64,000 bases of DNA, taken from NCBI GenBank assembly GCA_008711295.1, contig VUYV01000399.1, positions 520,964-584,963 on the forward strand, written 5' to 3'. Position 1 is the first letter of the stretch, and the number at the start of each line of letters is the position of its first letter. This DNA comes from Anarhynchus alexandrinus (Eukaryota > Chordata > Aves > Charadriiformes > Charadriidae). Shown here piece by piece: positions 1 through 13,145 of the stretch. Both the position numbers and the translations under genes were made by a program. Under the pieces are notes generated by a model. It was not told where the DNA came from and searched no databases. It saw nothing but the letters and a program-made list of their open reading frames with translations.

Positions 1-3000
1 GCTCGATATATAAAGGGCTATAGCAACCTGCTTATGCTGTTTGGGCTGCAGCTTCGAGTCTTTTATAGTTAGGGAACAAGAAAAGGAAGTTTTATTCTGA
101 TGAGGTATTTTTAAAAGCTAACAATCGCATAAATTCATGATTCAGTGACTACTGGGAATATGGTCATTTTTCCTGATAAAGTAAAAAAGAAAATAAAGCA
201 GCAAGATTTGATGTCATGGCTGTTAAGTTCTGTAATTTTATACTTCCATTGATCAGAAAATGAATTTATGGTCTACGTGTTTTCAATATCATAAAAGTCC
301 ACGTAATTTAATTGTTAATCTGAGGTCAAAAGCAAATTAGCATAATGATATCTGAACTGCAGTGCCCTGAAATCCCCTGATAGGCATCTGTCTGACTCCT
401 GCTGTTATAAAAACTGTTCCCATTGGTTCTTGACCCTATTAAAGTTGTTCCTAGACTATGGAGATAAGCTTTGCACGGGTAGTTTATGAGAGCCTCTCTG
501 AATAAGCAGTCTTTAGATGATGCCTTTGTGCTGGGGAGGATGGCTGGGTTTTATGTGGAGTATTAACACTACAGAGAGAGCCTGTATCAATCCTTATGCT
601 TGTTATGATTTCCCTTTCGGTTTCATAAAAGTTGTTAAAAGTTTCACTGCTTTTCTTCAGAGTCAGTTCTGATAACATTAAATTATATGTTTTGAGGTGT
701 GAACTGTTTTATTTTGAGGCTGGTTTTGTTTGCTGGGTTGTTTCCCTCATTTTGTCACCTGGTATCATAATATTCAGGTGCATTGTGTTTCGCTATTCAG
801 CCTTTTGTGTCCTGGGCATATTTATTAATTAATGTCTTCTCTGTGTTTTTAAGACCTATTAATTTGAAGTGCTATTGTTACAAGTGCTTAAATCTTGAGT
901 TTAAAAAAAAAAAAAAGCCAACAACCACTTTGCAAGGTGGCAGAAGGCTTGTAACAGCAATGTAAGAAGTGCACTTAATGCCATAATGTGTCTTTGCTTT
1001 CAAGAGACTTTGATCCACAGAGGTCTTCAGGCACCTGGCCCCTGCAGCAGGACCCCGGCTTGGGGTTCCTGTATTATAAAATGTGGGGGAGAATTAGGGA
1101 ACTCGGCTTGAGCTTTTTGAAAGGCGGCATGCTGAAATGAACTGTCTAATGTGGTAAATGGGGAAATGAAGACAAGGGTGAAGTAACCAGAAATGGCGTC
1201 CCTTTGAAAGTCCACATAGGATTTCTTTGATTTTTTTGATGGGTGTCTTCCATGGCAAGCTTGGGGACACCTGAGCTGTATGTCTCTGAGTGAAATTCAG
1301 CCACACCTGAGTTTGGACCTCATGTGGTCTTCTCAAGTATGGTTTCACCCATGCAGGAGCTGGTAAAGTCTTCCTTTTCGTCTGGACTTGCGTACCTCAG
1401 CTCAATGAAATTTAATGGATGTGCAGTAAGATTCCTGGCTCAGTTTGTTAGAAGGAGGTGGAATATTTCTGCTTCAGGCCCAGCGTTACAGTTAGATTTG
1501 TTAAAATAATCCAGCTTCTGCCCAAGTGAAAGCCACCCAGTTGCAGGATCCCATTGCAAGGGTGGAGAATCGGGGTCGGGCTTCCCATTGCTCTGGGCTA
1601 GGGGAAGGCATTTGCCAAGTGACAGTGGTCCATGCTCTGCACGTTCAAAGTGGCAATACAGTGTATCAGGATAATGATGAAGGCATTTAGTTCTCTTGGA
1701 GAAATGTCATTTAATTATTCATTGTGAACTGCTTGTTGAACTCTGCTTGCTAGGACTCACACGTTTTGAGCTGGTTCATAAGCGGAACAAAATACAGGAG
1801 GGAATCATATTTAAATACTGTATGACTGCCTGCTAATTATTTGCTTACTGATCTGTGGAAGCAAACAAACATAACGGGCATTAAACTAACTATTGCAGTT
1901 AGCGTTGGTGAATAGCTCTGCCACATGGAATGACATAAAAATGTTAGAAAAAGATGCTTTTTAGGAATAAGGCACACTTGGTTTTTATTGCTGCGATTAA
2001 CTTTGAACAAGTTTTGTGGGGGCCTCGTGATACTCAGAATGCATGAACTAATGGCATTTTGCATATAATTGGGTAATATCTCATTTTCATTTGCATAATA
2101 CACGCAAAACCAACAAAATACAAATATAGGGCTGTATAAATGCAGTGCTAGCAATGACTAACATGACTAAGTGAAGCAAGGGAATGCAGGTGATGATAGT
2201 TTATCAGATGGCTAAATTAAAGGCAAATAGAAAATAACTACAATACTCAATAGTGGGACACACTTTTTCCCATTTAGATGACTTTTTGTGTATAGGAAGT
2301 AGTATTTTTGGAAACTGCCTCAAACCGGGTGCAATGTTTTGTGGTTTACAACTAAGAACAGTTCCACTAATACGTATGTATTTGCTGAATAAAGTCCTCA
2401 TGTGTTACCTAGGTATAATCCTTGTAGATGGTTAAAACTGTCCATGAAAAAGACTGAGATATCTATCAGTTGTAAGAAAAAAACAAACCACATTGTATAA
2501 TTAGTTCATATTCTGCTAAGACCAGTTTTCCGTACAGGAAGGGGCCAATGTATTTGACAGGAGGTCTGACAGAAGGGGAGCTCTGGAACGAACAGTTCTC
2601 CAGAAGAGAAGAGCAGGCAGTCCGACATGAAGGCTGTGCACACAAAGCTTCTGCCAGACTCCTCTGTCTTACACATTGACACCTACTTGTAGCAATCAAA
2701 GAGAACAATTTAATTACTTAAAAATTGTGAACAGTTTTTCTGTACCAGATCTGGTATGTGCTAAACAGATAATGACTGACGAGGCTGACAAGAGGCTCAG
2801 ATCGGTAGAATGATGTTTGCTTGGCAAAGACAGACATGAAATGCATCTTCTGGGCCTCCAAGATCACGTAAGACTTCGTTTAACATCATTGTCCCTATTC
2901 ACTATGAGGGAGACCTTACTCGCACCCTGAAGCGTGGAGTTGTGTTAACTTTGGCACTCCTGATGGTGTGGAGTTCTGCTAACTTTGAGCAGTAAAAGAA

Positions 3001-3883
3001 GAGGGGTCAAAATCTGGTCAGAATCCAATCACTAGTTATAATCATCCCAGTAATTACAGTAAAGTGCTGCTGCTGGAGGGTGATTATGGATTCGTATACA
3101 CCTCGGCTTCTCTTTTTTTAACCTTGTGAAAAAGCACCCTTTTATGTCTCTTTTCTTCTCTTGCTTTGTTGCATACTTCTTTCCTTACACATTGGAGGGG
3201 AAAAAAACTGAAGAATTACTGAGCTCTTCAAAATGGAATGAAATCCTGTCTTTAAATGCCAAGGGCTGGAGATGGGGAGGGAAAGGAGCAAACTTCATTC
3301 CTTCTCTCATGTTCTGAGTACTCAGAAGTCACCTATGAAATTAAATACTTCAGGTTTCACGAGCGGCTGGTGGGAAGCAGGGTCGGTATCATACTATCTT
3401 TAGGAAAACAAGAATGCACAAGGGTAAGAAATGTTCTACAAAGATGCTTCACATTTCAAGTCTTTTTTCTTGGGCAAAAAGTTACCATACATCCAGTTTT
3501 GAGTGAATTTATAACTTTATACTGCATTAGCACAATCAAACAAATTTTGATAAGTCTGGCTAGAAAATATAAATGCTAGAAGTGATTAGTTTTCAAATTA
3601 TTTCTCTGTTATCTATCAAGGATGTCTTCAAAGGAATATCCAGTTGTTTGGAAAATAACATAAATAGAAAATGGAGAGCAGTAATCATTTTTCTGCAAGT
3701 GTTTGTATGCTTTCTCAGAATGTTTCTACATATATGTTTTTTGGCATTAAATGGAGTGCCAGGGTAGCATCAGCATCACCCAAAATGGCAAAGACAAACT
3801 CAATGCGTAAATGAATGATGTTATATGAGGGTTGTTTTTCTGTGAATAGGAAAAAAAAAATCACAAAAGGAGTGAAATAGAAA
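1..3883 (+). other. ZNF804A: ZNF804A upstream intron, 5' part
   Basis: This stretch should be intronic, because the first coding exon visible downstream (6897) is an internal ZNF804A exon preceded by a splice acceptor. I looked for the exon encoding the C2H2 finger, which should precede 6897 in the transcript, and saw no candidate here. The sequence is AT-rich with a short A run near 902-915. The open frames (all under about 110 codons) look like chance. No repeat that I recognise lies in it. Confidence 0.7.
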
Positions 3884-5650
3884 ATCATAGAATCATAGAA
3901 TGGTTTGGGTTGGAAGGGAGCTTAAAGTTCATCTAGTTCCAACCCCCCCTGCCATGGTCAGGGACACCTTCCACTAGACGAAGTTACTCAAAGCCCCATC
4001 CAACCTGGCCTTGAAAACTTCTAGGGATGGGACATCCAGAACTTCTTTGGGCAGCCTGTTCCAGTGTCTCACCACCCCCACAGTAAAGAATTTCTTCCTA
4101 ATAGCTACTCTAAATCTACCCTCTTCCTCTTAAAACTGTTACCCCTTGTTCTATCACTATACTCCCTGATAAAGAGTCCCCCCCCTCCAGTCTTTCCTGT
4201 AGGCCTCATTTAGGTACTGGAAGGCTGCTATAACGTCTCCCAGGAGTCTTCTCTTCTCCAGGCTGAACAACCCTAACTCTCTCAGCCTGCCCTCTGATCA
4301 CCTTCGTGGCCCTCCTCTGGACTTGCTCCAACAGGTCCATGTCTTTCCTATGTTGTGGGCCCCAGAGCTGGATGCAGTATGCCAGGTGGGGTCTCACAAG
4401 AGTGGAGTAGAGGGGTAGAATCACCTTCCTTGACCTGCTGGCCACGCTGCTTCTGATGCAGCCCAGGATACAGTTGGCCTTCTGGGCTGTGAGTGCACAT
4501 TGTCAGCTCACGTTGAGCTTCTCATCAAACACCCCCGAGTCCTTCTCCTCAGGGCTGCTCTCAATCTATTCTTCACCCAGCCTGTATTTGTGCATGGGAT
4601 TGCCCTGACCCACGTGCAGGACCTTGCCCTTGACCCTATTGAACCTCATGAGGTTGGCATGGGCCCACCTCTCAAGCCTGTTCAGGTCCCTCTGGATGTC
4701 ATCTCTTCCCTTCAACGTGTCAACCACGCTACACAGCTTGGTGTCGTTGGCAAATATTCTGTGAGGGTGCACTCAATCCCACTGTCCAGGTCACCTACAA
4801 AGATGTTAAACAGCACCAGTCTCAATACTGACCCCTGAGGAACACATTGGCCACAACTCTTTGAGTGTGGCCATCCAGCCAATTCCTTATCAACTGAGTG
4901 GTCCATCCGTCAAATCCGTGTCTCTCCAATTTAGACACAAGGACGTCATGCGGGACAGTGTCAAATGCTTTGCAGAAGTCCAGGTAGATGACATCAGTTT
5001 CTCTTCCCTTATCCACCAACGCTGTAACCCTGTCATAGAAGGCCACCAAATTTGTCAGGCACGGTTTGCTCTTAGTGAAGCTATGTTGGCTGTTACTGAC
5101 CACCTCCTTATTTTCCATGTGCCTTAGCATGTTTTCCAGGAGGATCTGTTCCATGATGTTGCCGGGCACAAAGGTGAGACTGGCCAGTCTGTAGTTCCCT
5201 GGGTCTTCCTTTTTCCCCTTTTTAAAAATGGGCATTATGTTTCCCCTTTTCCCTTCAGCGGGAAGTGCACCGGGCTGCCACAGCTTCTCAAATATGATGG
5301 ATAGTGGCTTGGCAACTTCATCTGCCAGTTCCCTCAGGACCCGCAGATGAATCTCATCAGGTCCTATGGATTTGTGCACCTTCAGGTTCCTCAGATGTTC
5401 TCAAACCTGCTCTTCTCCTACAGTGGGCAGTACCTCATTCTCCCGGTCCCTGCCTTTGCCTTCTGAGACTTGGGCAGTGTGGCTAGAGCACTTGCTGGTG
5501 AATACCGAGGCAAAAATTCATTGAGTATTTCAGCCTTGTCCATGTCCCGGGTGACCAGGTCTCCCGTTTCCTTCTGGAGAGAGCCCCCATTTTCCCTAGT
5601 CTTCCTTTTGTCACTGGCATACCTATAGAAGCTTTTTTTGTTGCCCTTGA
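3884..5650 (-). mobile_element. CR1 LINE, 5'-truncated, antisense in ZNF804A intron
   Basis: The + strand opens at 3884 with two copies of AATCATAGAA-type sequence. This is the reverse complement of the ATTCTATG tail of CR1, so the element runs right to left. Reverse translation gives reverse-transcriptase pieces in order. One near 5418-5650 contains KGNKKSFYRYASDKRKTREN. One at 4822-5379 contains [21 protein letters not shown] and the RT core [20 protein letters not shown]. One at 4206-4445 contains [20 protein letters not shown]. The endonuclease and ORF1 are missing, so this is an ordinary 5'-truncated insertion of about 1.77 kb. The 5' end is judged from where CR1 similarity stops and may be off by tens of bases. 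Confidence 0.93.
4206..5650 (-). pseudogene. CR1 reverse transcriptase remnant, broken
   Basis: This is the coding part of the antisense CR1. It is split over several frames by indels, as expected for a dead LINE copy. Near 4760 the catalytic box that reads FADD in an intact CR1 reads FAND, so one of the two metal-binding aspartates is lost. Near 4860-4875 the copy skips about 40 bases relative to the related CR1 at 58.3 kb, joining the strand-transfer region directly to the PQGSVL motif. It encodes no functional protein. Confidence 0.85.
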
Positions 5651-6267
5651 AGCTGGAAGTGGAGAAGGAGCAGGAGAACAGTGCTTGTAGAGTTTTGCAA
5701 ACTCTGTTCCATGTGTATCTGTTATGTGCCACCAACAATATGATAGAATCTTAATGCCTCTTGAACAATTTGAAGTCAGAATTATTGCTTTTAAGTCCAC
5801 GTAGCCCCTGTTAATGGCCAGCTGTTAGCCCTCAGACACTAAAATGTTACTGGGTTCTTTGCAGAATCATGAGATTACGATCTCATAAGAAGATGTCATT
5901 TAGACTGTGAGCCATATCGGGGACACACCGAACAACTGAACGGTACACTGATGTAGTTTGGGACCTACTGGAATACTTTTTGCTGACATGAAGGATTAGG
6001 AAAATCTCTGCATATTGACCTTATGTGATATAAAGAATACGAAAGCACCTTTGTGTGTGGAGAATCAGAGCTGTGCGCTTAAATCTCCCCCCAAAGAAAC
6101 AGGCTGGAGATCAAATCAGATGAGATAATGGATCAAATCTCAGTGTCTGTTTAACTGCTGCATCAGACACCAGTGAGGGCATGAAACAAGCTCCTTCAAA
6201 GGGATGATCTTCCAATTTCAAAATACAAGACTTCTCTGGCCATGACGTTGCTTGGGGTTGGCTGCTG
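5651..6267 (+). other. ZNF804A: ZNF804A intron, no feature seen
   Basis: Intronic sequence between two CR1 pieces. I see no exon, RNA gene or recognisable repeat. Confidence 0.6.
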
Positions 6268-6540
6268 GTACAGGACCTCTTAACGTCTTTAGTAATGACC
6301 TGGATGGCGAGACAGTGCGCTCTCAGGAGCGTTGCAGATGATACCATGCTGATAATGTGGCAGGGCAGATCCCGAGGGACTTTGGTAGGCTGGAGAAAAG
6401 GGCTGACAGGGACCTCACATGGTTCAGTGGTGACAAATGCTGCGTCCAGCATCTGGGACAGAAAAACCTGAGAATGAGTAGCAGCTGAGATTGAGTCAAC
6501 AGGCTACAGAGCGGCTTTGCAGAAAAAGATCTGGGGGGGG
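6268..6540 (+). mobile_element. Old CR1 fragment, sense orientation
   Basis: The sequence follows the CR1 RT consensus: a TTTAGTAATGACCTGGATGG-like segment (6290s), then GCAGATGATACCATGCTG (the FADDT box at the DNA level), then the GGACTTTGGTAGGCTGGAGA stretch and the block that normally codes for the region before HLG. It is much more diverged than the antisense copy at 3.9-5.6 kb, so it is likely an older insertion. Both ends are approximate. It ends near a G run and T-rich tract at 6531-6556. Confidence 0.75.
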
Positions 6541-9392
<2,852 letters not shown>

Positions 9393-12300
9393 TGCACCTG
9401 GAAGTGGCCCTATGTTCAAATCCACTACAGTGACTGTGCGAGATCATTGCAATGATATCCCACAAAGTGCTGCCATAGATTCTGCCAACAAACAGGATTT
9501 CAGCTGTACGTTAATGCACGGTGCTCAGAATTGTAAAGACGTTGCTTCTGTTATTTCTTCCACTCCTGGAAATGCATGTAGTAATAAATCCGATGGTAAC
9601 AAATGTGGAGATCAGGTTCAAGGAGCTCAAGGACACAGAGTTGGGTTTTCTTTTGCTTTTCCTAAGAAAGCAGCGATCAAACTGGAGTCTTCAGCTGCCG
9701 TTTTCTATGAATATAATGATGAAACATCCATGGAGCACGGACTAAGCAGAAGAAGTAGGTTTGTTCCGGGAGCATGTAACCTTCAGTCTCCTTCAGCAGC
9801 AGAAATAGTCCTATGTCCTGAGGAGAAACATAACTGTTTGCACCCACTGGTGGAAAAATGCATAGACACAGCAGAAGCTCCTGAAGCTCAGGAGTCAAAA
9901 GAGCTGGTCAGTGAAGAAAGCAAGGTGCTAGAGAGTCCCGTATTAACTCCTGCTGTGTCCCATTCAAAGCAACTGGTGTCCTCGGACATGGATGGCTATG
10001 GTATTGATGTAAGTGCAGCAGACTTACCGGACCAAACACTGTCCACGGTTGTGGACAGTGCTCAGGTCCTGCCCTTGAACTGCAGTGGTTACGAGCTGGG
10101 GGCAAACAGGGCTCTTGAGCAGGCAGTTGTGGAAGATTGTTTATCTCTGCAGGATGTTGCAGAGGAAAATAATAAAGACAGGAACAGTGATTCATCCACA
10201 GCTGAAACTGAAATAAAAAAGCTGGAGGCAGATGCATTAGTTCCATCACCATCTGAAGAAGGTAGTAGTGGAGCCTCACAAAGCAAGCCAGATGTACACA
10301 AGAGACCTTGTAAACCCTTTGTTCCTGTTCTTAGCAAACATGGATCAAATATTCTTCAGTGGCCATCGGAAATGCTAATTTACACAAGTACAGACCCATC
10401 GATTTCTTATAGTTGTAATCCTTTATATTTTGATTTCAAGTCATCAAGAGCAAGTGACAGCCAAGAAAAGCCCAAGCATCAGCCAAACATACCTCATTTG
10501 CACCATAAAACTGAATCCAACCATAGCTTAGTCTTGGATTTTACAAATAAACCTACTTCAGAGTGTGGTTATTATAAAACAGAAATGAATAAAGATGCGT
10601 GCAACTACACAATACCCCTTGTAAACAATGTTTCCCTCATCAGGAATTGTGATCTTGCAAAAAATCAAAATAAAGTGTCCTTGGATGAGTCATTCAGGAT
10701 TAGAAAAATAGAGAAGTATCATGTTTCTAAAAATCACTTGCGACAAAACACTGTGATAGATGAGAAATATAACAAAGTCTGCATCAAAGAAAGCCATGAA
10801 AAATGGCTTCACAAAAGTAGAAAACGGAAAAGGAGAAGAAAATTATGTCATTGTCATCATCATCACTGTGGGGACACAACAGCGGCAGAAACTGAGATGT
10901 TCTCAATGACTGAAAAAGAAATTAGTTACAGAGATGAAAATAAATATCAGCACCTCCAAAGTAATCCGGAGAAGTGCAGACACGATGCAGGGAGTATCTG
11001 GCTAACTACAGGTGAGATACAGCAGTCGCATCAAAAACTTGGCATTGAAAGTGGTCATAAGAGAGTCATGTCTGCATCAGATCATGTACATGGGGACAGA
11101 GGCTGGTGTGACGTTTGGAGTGCAAAAAATAGCAGCCAACACCATGGTTGTAAACGACCGCACAGAAAGAGCAAAGCGAGCTCTCGGAGACAGGCAAAGC
11201 AGCTGGCTCCAACTCCCAGGAGGCACAGCTTAAGGTGCTCTAAAACATGTTGTAACTGTAAAGTCAGGAGGTCAAGCTGTAGCCCAGAGCATAGGTGTTT
11301 AGGACACTGCAGTCAGGAGAAGAGTCCGAGTCAAAACCAGTCCACAAAGAGAGGTTACAGTGTTCTGACAGAGGAACCTGAAAAATCCCACCGCAAGCGG
11401 AGACAGCATACCTATTCCTCTTCATCAGATGAAAGCTCATATGGACAGGCATTGTCAGCAGAAGAATATCTAAGGCAAGCACGTACTTTAGGTACACGCC
11501 ACAAAGCAAAAGGGAAACGCAGGAGAAGGAAAACTAGAATCCATCACGTATTCCTTGACAGGAACCCAAGAAGTGAGACCTCCAGACCTTCCAAAGAAAA
11601 TTCTGCAAATTCTACATTAAATATTTCAGGGGACTTCTTGACTCAAGACAGTCTAAAGGAAACCAATGTGGATCCCAAAGCTGATCATGCAAAAGACACA
11701 GATGAAACAATGCAGCTCGAGGAAAGCAAGTCATCTCTAGAAACTGATAGTTCACACGTGCTGGAAAACGACAAACTGACGGCGTGCGCAGCGATGGAGA
11801 GCGCTCCGAGTACATTTCCTGATGTTGTCGCAGGTTCTGCTGCTTCTGTACCTGAGCACAGTGCTCCAGTGGCTGCTGGCACACAGGATGTACTGCCAGA
11901 TGAAAAGAAAAAGGAAAATGTCAACAGTCATGAAAATCAAGCACGTTACAAAGCTCCCCTCCCCAACAGACATTTGGAACAAGTTCCTCCTAAATCCTAT
12001 CTTTGCCATTATGAATTGGCCGAGTCTCTACCGCATGAGAAAATAAATGAGGTGACCAGTGAATGGGTACAGTGTAATCCTGGCATATTTAGCAGCCCGC
12101 CAGCCTTGCCATTCAAAGAAGCACATGTAAACAGTCATACCTTTTTAACTACCGAGCAGTTAATAGCCCCCTTCACCCTGCCAGATCAGACATTGATATT
12201 CCCTCCAGATAACCATGAAAAATTCAAAGATCTCCCATCCGAGGCGTATCAGCAGATCATGCCACAGAACATGCTGGCCAACAAAGTGAAGTTCACCTTC

Positions 12301-12690
12301 CCTCCCCCAGCGATCCAGCCCCCGAATTCCCCACTGCAGCCCTTACCCTTGCAGCCGCCGCTGTGTTCTACCTCCGTCACCACCATCCATCACACCATCC
12401 TACAGCAGCACGCTGCCGCTGCCGCCAGTACGTTGAAGGTTCTCCAGCCCCACCAGCAGTTCCTCTCGCAGGTCCCGGCTCTTTCCAGAGCGCCTTTACC
12501 TCATCTACCAGTAGGACCGAGGCTTTGCCCGGGGGGCCACGCGGCTTTCGTCGCCCCGCCGCATTTGCCGCTGCTGCCGCCCTCGGTCCTGCACCCGACC
12601 CAGCTGGCGTTTCCCCCGCTGCCGCACACCGTCTTCCCGTCCCTGCTGTCCCCACACCCGGCTGTCATTCCCCTGCAGCCCCTCTTTTAG
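9393..12690 (+). CDS. ZNF804A: ZNF804A, large last coding exon
   Basis: The exon gives 1098 residues after the split Cys codon and ends at TAG (12688-12690). Together with the exon at 6897-7027, 1142 residues are visible. The human protein is about 1209 residues, of which roughly 85 would be encoded upstream of this window. Recognisable ortholog blocks are APGSGPMFKSTTVTVR at the start, GFSFAFPKKAAIKLESSAAV (about 9640), FVPVLSKHGSNILQWPSEML (about 10320), PKSYLCHYELAESLP (about 11990), NMLANKVKFTFPPPA (about 12270), HQQFLSQVPALSRA and the terminal HPAVIPLQPLF. Two very basic patches, SRKRKRRRK (10816-10842) and KGKRRRRK (about 11511-11534), are plausible nuclear-localisation signals. The middle is low-complexity and probably disordered, and the C-terminus is rich in Pro, Leu and His. 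ZNF804A is a nuclear zinc-finger protein of neurons, linked in humans to schizophrenia risk and reported to affect transcription and splicing. The frame is intact, so the gene looks functional. Confidence 0.98.
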
Positions 12691-12780
12691 GACAGGTTCT
12701 TGGGGGTGGGGGAAGGAGCCTTCAGCTAAACAGTCCTGCTGTTTCTACAGTCCCCACGGCTTTGCGAAACGGTTCTGTGA

Positions 12781-12786
12781 AATAAA
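12781..12786 (+). terminator. ZNF804A: Possible proximal polyadenylation signal AATAAA
   Basis: A canonical hexamer 91 bases after the ZNF804A stop. Use of it would give a very short 3' UTR. No downstream GT-rich element stands out, so it is less convincing than the signal at 13118. Confidence 0.3.
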
Positions 12787-13117
12787 CTGGTTAAAATTCC
12801 TCATTTCTTGGGAAGCATTTACTGTAAGTATAATGATGCAAACGTTCATGTAAAGTTCAGACCTATACTATAACTAAAGCACTGATAGTCTTATACTAAT
12901 ATGAACTCTCTCTATATATATGTGAAAATCATGTCTTAGAATATGTATAATGTATATAAAATATATTTATAGTTCTATAACTTATGTTGTAAAGTATTCA
13001 CTTTTTGTTTTTTATCTTTGTGTATTTGCACCTATTTAATGTTTAGACAAAGCTGATGCACTATGTTTTGTACTATGTTCTCTGAAACTGTAAATCTAGT
13101 GACAAACTATCTCTTGC

Positions 13118-13123
13118 AATAAA
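13118..13123 (+). terminator. ZNF804A: Polyadenylation signal AATAAA (likely main ZNF804A site)
   Basis: A canonical AATAAA lies in CTTGCAATAAATTTTTGTT, about 430 bases after the stop codon and followed by a T/GT-rich stretch, as expected for cleavage and polyadenylation. Confidence 0.7.
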
Positions 13124-13145
13124 TTTTTGTTAACTACTTAAGTAT

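Larger units (their letters stand above)
12691..13145 (+). other. ZNF804A: ZNF804A 3' UTR
   Basis: Sequence downstream of the TAG. It is AT-rich, with ATATAT-type stretches at 12910-12965. A first AATAAA at 12781-12786 is only 91 bases after the stop. A second, better-placed signal at 13118-13123 probably defines the main end. The exact cleavage site cannot be read from sequence and is set about 20 bases after the second signal. Confidence 0.75.

Noticed and set aside
12363..12785. 140-codon + strand frame overlapping the end of ZNF804A, and a 92-codon antisense frame at 12377-12655
   Set aside because: Both arise from the GC-rich coding tail of ZNF804A, where stop codons are rare in every frame. 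Composition (Pro/Ala/Arg) is that expected for shadows.
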